DNA of 64,000 bases from Ananas comosus. Lineage: Eukaryota > Streptophyta > Magnoliopsida > Poales > Bromeliaceae. The position numbers and the translations under genes are program-made. Under the pieces are notes generated by a model. That model was not told the origin of the DNA. It was given only the letters and a program-made list of their open reading frames with translations, and made no database searches. The stretch is taken from positions 10,161,078-10,225,077 of the forward strand of contig NC_033637.1 of assembly GCF_001540865.1 (NCBI RefSeq), in the 5' to 3' direction. Of this stretch, positions 21,171 to 33,100 are shown in pieces (position 1 is the stretch's first letter; each line of letters begins with the position of its first letter).

Positions 21171-23611
21171 AGTCACGCCTCGGGACCCAGCGGAAGCCCG
21201 CCCGGCATGTGTCCAGACCCGCCATACGTCTAAAACATATAAGGCGTCTACAAAAATTACGATAAATAATGCGATAATAAAAAGACATCTAGGACTATCA
21301 GAGCATAGTACAACATCTAGATTCTAAGAGATATAGAGTCAAATAAAAGAGCTAACAAATCCACTAAGAGTAACCATAAAGTAGTACATTGAACATCCAA
21401 AATACAAGTGCTAAAAGTATAACAATGGTGGTCTCTATACACGGGTACAAAACCTCTCACTCTCAACTACAACAAAAAATGAGAGTAAACCACCTAATAA
21501 GCAAAAGAAACGCTCCTCGCTAGCTAGCTAAGTGATCCTCTTCCCGCGATCCCGTGCCTCTGCCGTTGCTGAAGGCTCCGAAAGAAAACCATAAAATAAA
21601 GGGCGTGAGAACTATTAAATAATAGTTCCCGGTGGGCAATTACTGATTTCAGTGAAAAGCACCACTAGGCCCAAAAGAACTAAACATGTAAGTGCGATCA
21701 AGTAAGCAATGTGAACAAGTCTTTAAACATGAATATTTACTAAACCATGATGTCTCTACTTAGCATGATTTTGCATAAGTAAAATACTATTCTAACATGT
21801 ATGTGCATAAATATACAACCAACATAATGTCCGCAATGTAAATAGTAATATGTCACTGTTTACTATTCTAGTCAATGTCCAATTGGCATACTATGTCACT
21901 ATAGTTCCGATCATGTAGGACCTACACGTGGGTAGTCCAGGTTGCACCGTGCCTCGTGGTAGTCAACATCCCCACTCTAGGAATGAGCCTCCCCCACGGC
22001 ATTCCATTTCGGCGCCTAATCCCGCACGGGCGAGCATGTGTCGCGATGGCTATCTCCGGAGTGCCGGCTTGTGGGAAGTGACCCTCACAAGCATGTGTGA
22101 ATGAGCACAATCGGCAAGCAAGCGTAAAAGTCCGTCTCAAGTCCCAAGTCATCATGTCTAAAACATGAAATGTAGCATATATCTCAATGGCCTATCACTA
22201 TGCCATCATGTCTAAAACATGGAATATAGTCGATGTCCAATGACCTATCACTATGCCTCTATGTTGCAGTTTCATAGTTTACTAAGTCGGGTGCCCTTTT
22301 ATGGCACTTCTATCCACTAAGTCCAAGCATGAGTTTAGAGTTCAAAAGCACATAATTCGAGTCATTTTTATCATACGAGACATGTTCCCATCTTGCAAGA
22401 AAGAATACTTCTCACATGCATGCATAATGCACATAATGCTCTACTATATAGAGTTAAATTTTCATGATACATAGCATATGTATTTTAAGTATTCTAAAAT
22501 TCATAAAAATTCTATTTAGCATGAATATGCATGCGATACGATGAAACGAAAATATTTAACCACTTAGGGGATGATTTCCCCTAATCCAATGAAGCCAAAC
22601 CCACCGTCACTCTCGCAACCTTTCGTTTCGCCGAACAAAGGTGCCCACTACTCTCCTAGCACTCTAAAGGTATAGAAAAGAGAGATATACGAACGTTACG
22701 AACAAGACATTGCTCAAACATTAAGCAACACAAGCAAAGGTGAAGAAAACTCACCGAATGCGAGGAAACTCTCTCGATCTCCAAAAGGGATTTAGAGTCC
22801 TTCCAATCCAACCTAAACAAAGGTTCTAAACCCATTAATTTGGTTCCAAAACCCTCTAATAAAAAATCCCCATTTCTAACCCTAAATCTCATTTCTAGGG
22901 TTCCAACAACAAAAATCCTCCAAAACATGATCTAAAAGAGAGATCATGGGTACTCACCTCTCAAGATGTTCCAAACCAAGCTTGGGATGCACCAAGGTTG
23001 AAGATCCTCCCTTTATCAAGCTCCAACAAAAGCTTCAAAGCTTTTCCAATGGTGAACACCCAACATGAAGCAAAGAGAAGGAGAAAAGAGAGATCAAAAC
23101 TAGTTAAACCAAGCAAAATAGGGCAAAAATCCAAGGGAGAGGTCTTCACCTGGGTTCTCCACGAAATAGGGCTCAAAGGAGCTCTCTAAGGGGCTGGGGC
23201 AACATATATAGGGTTTGCAACAATTGCAAATACACCCCTCAACAAAAACTGCTCGCACTGCACTCTGTACCGGTACACGGGAAAGTGTACCGGTACAAAT
23301 CCTGCGAGACGACAAACCCGAGCCTCAGGTTGGCAGTTCACCACATGTGTACCGGTACAACCATCAAGGTGTACAGGTACAAAACCTGTACCGGTACAAC
23401 CATCAAAGTGTATCGGTACACAGCCCTGCAGAATGCAACCCGAGAGCAGTCTAAGTCCTCGGTGGCCTCAGTGCTATTTTAAATACTACAATTCTCGGGA
23501 TACGAGCCATAGGTCGGACCACTGTCAACGTCCCTCTAGAATATCTGGAAAAGCTCGGAACACTGAGCAAACACTCGAACCTTGCAATTTGTAAAGGTCC
23601 AGTGTGTTACA
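21171..23611 (-). mobile_element. solo LTR (2441 bp), Ty3/gypsy, antisense to the host gene, TSD TGAAC
   Basis: Read on the minus strand it starts TGTAACACACTGGACC and ends with GGGTCCCGAGGCGTGAC, so it is a relative of the 473-2963 LTR. The 5-bp direct repeat TGAAC lies at 21166-21170 and 23612-23616. The terminal base at 21171 is mutated. It carries ACCGGT palindromes at about 23265-23425 and the conserved stem-loop at 21609-21628. No internal region remains, so the element was reduced by LTR-LTR recombination. Confidence 0.93.
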
Positions 23612-23805
23612 TGAACTTAGGACATTGTCAATAGAAAGATTAGAGAAAGGTTCATAATCCATCAATCATCTCTCTGTGTCTGTGTCTCTGCCCAGTATAT
23701 TTCTGATGTTTAATGTATGTTTTCATAATATTTGTGCATCTTAGTATTGTATCTCTCAATTTCATTGTGTATTCTAGTTTGCCTTTGTTAGTGATTGCTG
23801 GTTAG

Positions 23806-23881
23806 TTCAACGAACTGCAACACCTAACTTCATCGGCAGCTATATCTGAAGATGAATTACGATACAACAAAATGCAGTCAA
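23806..23881 (+). CDS. possible host-gene exon
   Basis: After a pyrimidine-rich stretch and the acceptor TGGTTAG, an open frame reads FNELQHLTSSAAISEDELRY. The frame then stays open for about 37 further codons. A donor GTAGGT lies at 23882 and another at 23886. The composition resembles the other exons of this gene, and it lies between two solo LTRs on the sense strand. It lacks a start codon, as an internal exon would, and could still be chance. Confidence 0.35.
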
Positions 23882-24314
23882 GTAGGTGCGGAATTTCTGA
23901 TGTAGGACTAGGATATATAGGTGGTGAAGTCCTCAGCTACTTAAGTCCTAACATCTTTATCAATGCATTCGTATTTCCCAGCCTTCTAATATAGAAAACA
24001 CCACAAACCGCTAAATCGTTGCAATGGCTCTAAATTTGCCTCTCACCATGTCTTCTTAATCCGGCGTAAAGCCTATGGCAGACATCCAACTAGCCCCATA
24101 TTGCTCCATGCCTTAATACACCAACTAGCGTGTAAGGGGATCTAGCCCACTAATATTACGAAGGTAGCGGGCTTTAGCCACACAGCCTAGAATAGTTGTG
24201 CCGGTTATTAGTATTAACACTTAAGTCTGTACAAGCCCAAGTACCTTACTTTTCCATGAGAGATTAAAAACGTTTTAAGTAACATAAGATTCCCTTCTTT
24301 TTATAGGTCAAAAC

Positions 24315-27300
24315 TGTCACGCCCCGAGCCCCAGCGGAAGCCCAACGGGCGCGTGCACAGATTCGCCGTGTACACTAAGCACCTCCGGTGCATACAAGGC
24401 GTCTACAACAACATGGAAAAGAAACAATCCTAACATGGCTATCAGAGCGAGAGCATAAGCCTACTATAAGTACATACAACTGGAAAAGAAGAAAACTAGT
24501 AAATCTCTAAATAAATACATAGTACATCCTTTAACAATAAACAAAAAGAAAGATGTTGACGGGTCCAACTATGATAACACCGCAAAAGCTCTAGCTAGAC
24601 GCTAACTCCTTAACACGATCCCTAGCCTCTCCCGCTGCGGAAGGCTCTGAAACAAAAACAAACAACCAATGGAGGTGAGAACTATTAAACAATAGTTCCC
24701 AATGGGTAAGTCGCCGAGAGTGGTGAAATACACCACTAGGTTAACTGAGGCATGCTAACATACAAAATGTGAGTAACATAAAGATGACAAGTAAATAAAC
24801 AAATTTATTACTAAGTCATGCCTCAACATAATAATGTAAACTAATAGATATGATTTCCTATTGTCACATGCATTAAGTAAATGCATATGCAAGTTTACAT
24901 GCTCATCATTGTTAAACTTTAACAACAGATTAAAGAACAATACTTTTCATTGTCAATATAATCATGCATCTATACTAATCAACATAGGTGTAGATTTACT
25001 ACCACGAAAGTTGTCAATATTGATAATGACTAACATAAATGTCCATTTTCTAGAAATGCATCAAAAAGAGCCACGAGATAGTAACCGACTAGTATATCCA
25101 TCTACTATATATGCATCAACTGCTGGTGATGTACGATGTCAAGTTTAATTACATTTATCCAATCAACGAGGGACTTACACGTGGTAAAGTCTCGGCTCGT
25201 GCCGTGCCTAATGGCCCCGCGGTAGTCAACACTTCCCACGGCAATCCACTTCGGCGCCCAATCTCGCACGGGCGATCTATCGTCGCAAGGCTTCTCCGGA
25301 GTGCCGGCTTGTAGGGAGCGACCCTCACAAGCTTGTGCGAATGAGCACAATGGCAAGCAAGTGTGATCAATAGCATGGTGTCCACATTTCAAATGCCCAA
25401 TCATCATGTCTAAAACATGGAATCACAACATCGACTCGAAGGTCGGATACTATTTTATTTGAGTTATAACTCATTCAATTAACTAGGTAGGACTCTATCA
25501 ATATGCATCGTATCTCAAACACGTAAGGGTCCATATAACATTCAAGACTCTGTCGGGTTTCACCCACTCTATTTCTACTATAGTCAAGAGAGTCATTACT
25601 AATGCCATATCCAATGAATCACAAGAATGCTCACAAAAATTATAATGTATGCCATATTGCCATGCATATGCTTTGCTACCAAGGTCTCCACTATATGGAG
25701 GAATTTTTTTTATAAATAATCCTATCCATTTTTATAATTATAAAAATAATTTTTTTAAAAAAATAATTATAAAAATAGACCTCTAAATGCGGTGAATGAT
25801 TCACCGCATTCATAACTCTTCTTTAGAAGTAGAAAAAGAATAAAAGCGGTGAACCATTCACCGCTTTTACCATCGTAAAAATATAAAAAAAAGTGAGAAA
25901 AAGAAAGAAAGTGGTGAATGATTCACTGCTTTTAAAAGCGCTGAATCATTCACCGCTTTTATAGGACCATATTTACAAATAAAAATTTAACGAGTCTATT
26001 TTTAGAATAAAATTTTAGGAAAGGACTATTGCACTAAAAAACCCATATGGAGTATAGGAGTTATCATGCAAGCAATTCATTCAATTAGTATTATATGCGT
26101 TATGCGCTTGCCCCTATTATTGATCGCCCAAAGGCGTCGTAATCTCATTCGTTATGTCTAAAACATGAAATACGACTAACGACCTAAAGGTCGAGTACAA
26201 TGTCATAATGCTCACTTAGTTGTTCAACTAGTTAGGTACAACATGCTTAACTTTACAATTTCTCTCTACCATGCAGTAGGTCATATTTGCCCTTGGCTAA
26301 AACAAGTATATTAATTAGTATGCAAATCGAACTCAATAATTTCCTAACCACGCGAAGTCCCATAGGACTTTCATTTACTCATCTCTATCATGCATCCTAA
26401 TGTTGCATAAGAGGAAAATACTATTACATGCTATCTAGTGCCATTTAGTGTACAAGTCTACATGATAAACCTTTACTAAATAGAGTATGAAATTCTACAT
26501 GTCTCATGAATGTATCATGCATTCAAAATTTCTACCATGTCCTAACTAGCATGGATATGCACCAAATTATGTCTTATAATAACATAGAAGATATAGAGGG
26601 AGTTTACCCATTTCGGTGAGGTTAAACCCACCGGATATTCTTCGATCCCTTTCGTTCCTTTGAATGAAGTTGTCCGTCAAGCTCCTAGTACCCTAAGAGA
26701 ATTTCTAAAAGTGTTACAAGCTTCTAACAAGCCTCATACAAAAATAACCAAAACTCAAGTCCAAAATAGGTGGAAAATACCTTTACTCAAGAAGAATCTG
26801 ACCAAAGTCCAAATCGAAGTTACAAAGCTTCAAATCCTACCTAAAAGAGAGTTCTACACTCATCAATTAGGTTCCAAAAGCCTCACAACAAGAATCCCTA
26901 AATTAAATCCTAGTTTTTCCATAACTAGGTTTAATTCCACAAATCTTCACAAAAACACAATCAAGAGTAGCAATTAGGTTACTAACCTTCAAGAAAACTC
27001 CAAACCAAGCTAAACTTGAGCTAGGGTTGGAGTTTAATCCTGAACTAAGCTTCTAGCTTCACTTCCAAGACTCCTATAGGGTTCACCAAGCAAGCTTCCA
27101 TGGAAAGAAAGAAGAAAACAAGATCAAATCTTTAAATCTACATGAGATTAGAGAGGAAATCTAAAGCGAGAGAGAGAGAGGAAAAGCTTACCGTAAGGTC
27201 CCAGCACAGAAGACCAAGAATGAGGGGTGCTAGGGATATACACTAATGTAACAATCCCAAAAAGGCCTCTCAAAAGCTCTCAAATAGCAAACTGCATGAA

Positions 27301-27670
27301 ATGCAGTTATCGGTACCCAGCACAAAGACACCAAACCGGAGCGCTAGACCGTCAGGTTTAATACGGTGTATCGACACCCAGTTCGGTACTGGTACTCACC
27401 AACCAGTATTGGTACTCAACGCCCCAGCTCCTCAAACCTAAGAGCTGGCCAATTTGGCACTCTACAGGGTATCGGTACCAACATCCAATACCGGTACTCA
27501 ACACTAAAACCTACACTTTGCATATTTCGATGTCGAAAGTCCGTTCTCACGCCTAATATGCTCCAAAAACAGGCAGATACAACACAAACAACCCTCAAAA
27601 CATTTAAAATAGTTCAAAGTACTATGCTTACACTAGAACCTTGCCATTTACTAAAGTTTAGTGTCCTACA
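24315..27670 (-). mobile_element. solo LTR (3356 bp), antisense, TSD AAAAC, with a nested MITE
   Basis: On the minus strand it runs from TGTAGGACACTAAAC to GGGGCGTGACA. The target duplication AAAAC is exact at 24310-24314 and 27671-27675. It keeps the conserved stem-loop (24679-24698) and an early cluster of GGTACCGATACC/ATACCGGTAC palindromes (about 27305-27510). It is a third LTR subfamily, and 344 bp of its length are due to the MITE at 25701-26044. Confidence 0.93.
25701..26044. mobile_element. 344-bp MULE-like MITE inside the solo LTR, TSD ATATGGAG
   Basis: An exact 8-bp repeat ATATGGAG flanks it at 25693-25700 and 26045-26052. The ends are imperfect inverted repeats: GAATTTTTTTTATAAATAAT and, read inverted, GGGTTTTTTAGTGCAATAGT, each followed by CC-TTCC-like text. 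Between them are four short palindromes of the type GCGGTGAAYCATTCACCGC. The termini resemble non-autonomous Mutator-like elements, though 9 bp would be the usual duplication there. Confidence 0.75.
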
Positions 27671-27971
27671 AAAACAGATTCCAATCGCAGCAAATTAGCA
27701 TCAACAGTGGCACTGATTGGGCCTTGAAGCAAAAAGGAAAATGAACTTGGTAAAAGCTATTATGTCGACAAAGTATGATCCTAATTACTCAAATCGATTA
27801 AACTTGAAAGTGCCTCTGATTCCCCAGTAAGCGTAATGCTTGAGTATGTAAGGGCAAAGGCTTTGGTATTACTGAACTAGTTAACTTTGGGTTGAAGTAG
27901 CTTTGGCCAAGCTGTTGAGACTTTTAAATTTGCTGCACTACAATCTAATCAGGCCTTATAGAGAAAAAAAG

Positions 27972-28523
27972 TAAGATAAAATGTTATAGCTGGGGGTCAC
28001 CTGTCCTAGAACTACTACGTTTAACCCTCTTAATCTCTTGGGCCTAGCCACTGCCCAAAATATCTTAGAGAGGTTAAGAGGTTTTAGCCCTATATATCTT
28101 GTATATAGAACTATTTCAAATCATGGGGTCGATGCATTCCTCCTCCCTTTAAGCCTTGACATTCTCGTCAGACTTTGATGATGTAAGCCTCATCTTGCTA
28201 GCCTTCATCCAAGCCTCATCTTGCTAGCCTTGTCATTATGATCCTAAGCCTGTCATTTTCAGATCTTGGTTTAGCCTGTCATTCAGATCCTAGCTCAATC
28301 GAGATTTATATCACACGTTCTGCTGTTGATTGTCTTTGGTACCAACTGTGATGCGCTCATTTCCTCTGGGCCTCATCCATCCTAGAACTACTCTAGTCCC
28401 AGCACGCTTAATGCTCTTAGCCTCTTGGCCTAGCCATTGCTGCCCAAAATGCTATAGCTGTGTTAACAGGTTTTGTCCATTATATCTTATATATAAGGCT
28501 ATTCCAAACCTGGGGGTGTCACA
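27972..28523 (-). mobile_element. degenerate TRIM retrotransposon (minus orientation)
   Basis: Two direct repeats of about 150-177 bp (about 27985-28136 and 28347-28523) match, as reverse complement, the TRIM LTRs at 49284-49767. Shared strings include CTATATATAAGATATAAT-like text and GCATTTTGGG, and the ends are TGTGAC and TCACA. The spacer has a purine-rich tract next to the left repeat (AAAGGGAGGAGGAATG on the minus strand) and a worn primer site near 28330. It has no coding capacity. A flanking sequence of about 45 bp is present on both sides (about 27940-27983 and 28524-28568), far longer than a normal target duplication. Confidence 0.75.
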
Positions 28524-29352
28524 ACTTAATCTAATTAGCCTTACATAGGCAGAAAGTAAGATAAAATGCAAAGGTCCATGATGCTAAATGGTGCTAAATG
28601 GTATCTACAGCATCCTAAATGCACTCATTTTTTGTCCTCTTTTGTTGGGAGGGAGAGGAAGGAGTAGGTTGTACTGACGATCGCATCATAATTTTGCTAT
28701 AGGTAAGTGCATACGTGTCCACGTAAGAAGCATTTACAGATCAAAACTTTAGAAAATAAAGAGTGCATATCAAAATGAAAGGGATTAATGAAATATAGAG
28801 AAGTCCCATAACTTTTACAGGCTCTCCCCACACTTTCCCTAGGGCATTAAGCATTATAATATAGCAAGGATAATGCTGAAATTTACGTTAAAGAAGTCTA
28901 ACTGTGAATTTGGTTAATAATTGAATCTTTGTTAGGAGTATCTACGCATGGTTCTAAGGAAGTATTTAAGCAGCTAATGACATACTTGTCGTGGTCAACT
29001 TACTCATGTGGACATGTACCTCTAGGCTGCTTTTTTCTAGGCAACATTGTTAAGGGATTACATTTCTCATATGCGCCCGCACCATCGCATGCACTGCTTT
29101 TCCTAGCATTTATAATGAAATGCTTGCGGACAACGTTATATGTGGAGGGATATATGTTCCAATTGTCAGAGAGTTATAGTTTAGATAGCAGCTATGTAAT
29201 GGTTATAATTTTTTTTTTTTAAAAAATTACCAGCCAAAGGAAGGTCAGAGAAAGTATTAGTAATTTAAGATTGATGGAAAAAAGCTTTCAAATGATAAGG
29301 CTCCATGGAACTGCATACTGTTCAAAAAGTAGCCATAATAACATTTAGGGAA

Positions 29353-29670
29353 CTTATCTGAAATATGGACCATTTGGATTTTGCTACCCAAACTTTCAAA
29401 ATTTTGATTTTACTACCCAACCTTTCAATTTGTTCGACTTGAGTTGGTCAACGCCATTGACTCCAAAATTTAGGCTAACTACTTTAATGAATATGTAATT
29501 GTGAAAATTGTCTAAAATATACTAATTAACATGTGTAAGATAAACGATGCGTTCCAATTTGAAGTCAAACTACTTTGACTGAGTCAAATCAAACAAATTG
29601 AAAGGTTTGGTAGTAAAATCAAAATTTTGAAAGTTTAGGTAGCCAAATCCAAAAGATCCATAGTTCAGGT
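29353..29670. mobile_element. fold-back MITE with about 70-bp inverted ends
   Basis: The left arm runs from CTGAAATATGGACCATTTGG to CCAACCTTTCAATTTGTT and is mirrored by the right arm, from AACAAATTGAAAGGTTTGG to GATCCATAGTTCAG. The central part, about 150 bp, contains a run of TTGACT/AGTCAA motifs. There is no coding potential. Such long-armed small elements are a source of hairpin transcripts when an intron is transcribed through them. Confidence 0.8.
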
Positions 29671-30119
29671 TAGTTTCATGCAGTTTTACCTAACGTTTAA
29701 GATACAACCTCCAAACTGAAACCTTCTAGTATTAATGCATGGAGTTGTTTGAACATGTAAACATGTGGATTGAGTGTAGCGGTCGAGGTTACCTTGTGTA
29801 TTTATGTTTTCCCTTGTATTATCATGAAATTTAAAATCTTCATAGGAGATGTAATGTGCTTTTAAGTGTCACATGACAATAATTCTTCTTTTTTTTTTAA
29901 AAAAATCTGATTATTATTCCTCTTCTCTTTTATGTCTTCTATCCTGTATCCATTGTTCCTTCTTTTTATCATCGCTTTGTCAACACTATTAATGTGTAAG
30001 ATTGTAAACTGCTTGCTCTTTCTTCGCGCACCTTGAGCATCCCTCTTTTCTTTTTTTGCTTGTTTTGTATTACGGGGTATATTTTGGAGTAAGATTAATT
30101 TTTCATTTTTTCTATTCAG

Positions 30120-33100
30120 GAACACTATTATAAACAAGAGGCTATTAGACTAGTAAACTTTACAAAAACGTTGTATTCCTTGGATTCTGTAGATGTAAGT
30201 ATCGATGCACTATGGTTATTTATTTTTAAGTAATTATATTAAAATTTTACTTATTTCTTGAACTAATTTTAACAAAATTCTTCTTTGTTCACATGTAGTT
30301 CTACAGGTGCCCGGTGGATCTGCATAAAGAGCTGGAGATGAAGGGTTTGATCCCACCTAATTTCATAGGAGCTGAAGAGTGTATAAGAGTAAGTATCTCA
30401 ACGCAACATTTGTTACTATTGAAACAAGTATTTATTTTGTCTTTATGCAGCTAAGGTGCACCAAATCTAATATCGTGCATTACTATGATACGTACTACAA
30501 GTTAGTCGAAAAGCTCTGTGATTTGGCACCATATATGCAGGTTGCTTTCTCAACTGTTTCTAGTAATTTATTTCTGTGGATTACTATTAATTGTTTTTAA
30601 TCTTGTTGTAGTGGAATCATGAGATTGGTAAGCAAGTTGAATGGCTAAAGGAGAAGGGTCATCTTACATCTCTCTGCGATTCTACTATTTCTGAGTACGA
30701 GATATGTTTGGCCCTTGAGGTGATTGTTTTGAATATATTGCTCGATTTTGGATTACGAGTTTATTTATGAACGTCAATCTAATTATTTAACTCTTCTCTT
30801 TCAAGAACCTCCATGGACTTTTTTTTGACATGTACTGGCGGTTCCATCCTTTGATAACTGAGGTATTGATGAAGTATTTGTAAGTGGTATTGTTTTATCC
30901 TTGGTTCTAAAAAACAATCCATTTTGTAGGGTTACAGGGATGATTTATTAAAAATCATCAAACGAATGGCTGGAGCTATGCGACAAAGAGTGAAACAGGT
31001 ATTTTAACTGTTGGCTTTCGCATACTGCTGTATTATCTTCATGGCATAATAGTGTAATCTTTATGTTGCTCAGACACATGAAGAATTTAGCAGACTACTG
31101 CCTCCCTATGGTGATTTCACTAACAATTTGCTCAACAAATGCAAGGAGACTTCTCCGGTATGTTGTGTTATGATGCCTAATGTGAATTTCTATTTCTAAA
31201 ATATGGAGCGCGTTTTCCCCAATTAGTGTAAATCATGATTTCTTTGACTTGCCACTCTCTCTCTCTCTCTCTCTCGCATGCGCACACCACCAACCCCACC
31301 CCTCCCTTCCCCCCACGGGGGCAATCAGTCAAACCAAAAACAACCATCCCAAAAAACAAAAAAGAAAAAAAATTCTCTGTCGAATAACACTGTTATTGGT
31401 CTCCTTTTAGTTTAATGTGTAGACCCCTGGACTCTCCTAAAGTGCACTTAATCCTCCAATTTGTCCGTATTCGATCTTCTATTGAACTTTACCTTTATTC
31501 ATTTTCCTTCCTTGATTCTAATTTGAGAGCATTGAATACATCTTTTATTTTTGGCCATTGCATGTAGGCCTAGGTACTGTGCTGCTATTAAACCAACCAA
31601 CAAACCAAATGTCAGTCCAGAGCAGTGCACTTAAACCCATTCACCACCACCGCATTTGCACCACTTTGTGATGATTGCTGATGACGAGCATCAATGACAT
31701 AATCTACATTTATTTGCTTCTACATTTGTAAGAACCGAAATAATAGCTTAATCTCTCTGTTCAGTCACAACAAGTTTTAAATTTCTCCTAATATGGAAAA
31801 ATAGCTATATCTTGCCTACCTGAACAGTGGTTCGAGAGTGTAACCAAGCCTGTAGAGGACCTAGAGGGCTAAGTAGGTTGACTCTTTCATGCTATTGTGG
31901 TTCTTGCTCAAGGTTGATAACTGCTACGCTTGTATTTTTTTGTTTATATGCTTTATCTCAGAGATTTCAAGCTGACATGTTGTATTTCGATGTTCATCTA
32001 CATAAACTGGCTCTTTCTGTACATTCTGTACTTTGGCCAGAGAAGAGCCGTTTTGCGGTCTTAGTTTGGTGTTTTCTGATTTTACGTGCTTGTATCTTTC
32101 CAAAATATTTTAAGCAGTAGCGCAATAGTGTTTCAGCTTGTATATTCTTTTTGTTGGTGCTGTAAGTTTTTATTGTCGTCAAAATGTTCTTTACCTTTGT
32201 TTCAAAAAATAGCATTCATACAGTAGTCACGTGCAGAAGTTGATTTTAATAATTTGTTGTGGTACTACTGGTAATCTTCTATCTTGTATCCTACTACAGA
32301 AGTCACGCCCCCGCCCCGAGACCGCTACCAATTTGGTCCGGTCCTGGCGCGGCGGACGGACGCCGAACGGACAGTACCTCCCCTGTCCGCTCAAGGCTAA
32401 ACAACCTGATCAAGTACAATTAAGCGCCCAGGGAATGCTTAAATAATATACATGATCAATATGATGCACACAAGTGTAATACGACTAAGAGCAAGAACCA
32501 CAAGTAAATGTACAAGTGTATAAAGAGAGATAGTTTAACTATTACAACCATTCAATAGTTACATCATTTGGTTAATTACATTTTCATCTTTCAAAATGTA
32601 AATACATGTTTTTCCCAAAATACGTCATAGCTTTCCATGTCTATCCAAAATACACATCATCTAGTACACGAGGGTACTCTATATGCAAAAAAAGAAAGCT
32701 ACTAACTACTCACTTAGGGCGCTATGCCCTTGCCGCGATCCTCGCTCGGCTCGCCTCTGTGTACCTATACCCCAAACCCACACGGGGTGAGAACTATATA
32801 AATATAGTTCCCAGTGGGTTCGGCCGCCGACTCCGTCGATTTTTCCACTAGGTTTAAGCTGGCACAGATAGAGAGATAGATATATATAGTAATGAACTGC
32901 AACTACTCTATCATGCCACCAATGATAACGATGCATGCAACAACTACTATCATGCTAGTATCATGTCATGAGTATAGAAAAGTACATAGCAATGCAATCT
33001 ACAACATACACTATGTCTACTCAAAGTAATAATACAAGTCTACTATGCATTTCATGTTTATTACCCAATCTACTCGGCTAACCCGTAGGTTCCCTCGACT

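Noticed and set aside
27360..27700. 110-codon frame at the LTR edge
   Set aside because: It consists of GGTACC-type palindromes translated as YRY/RYS repeats and ends at the LTR boundary.
28929..29222. 97-codon frame as a small gene
   Set aside because: No splice or start context, no homology recognised, ends in a T-run; more likely intron sequence.
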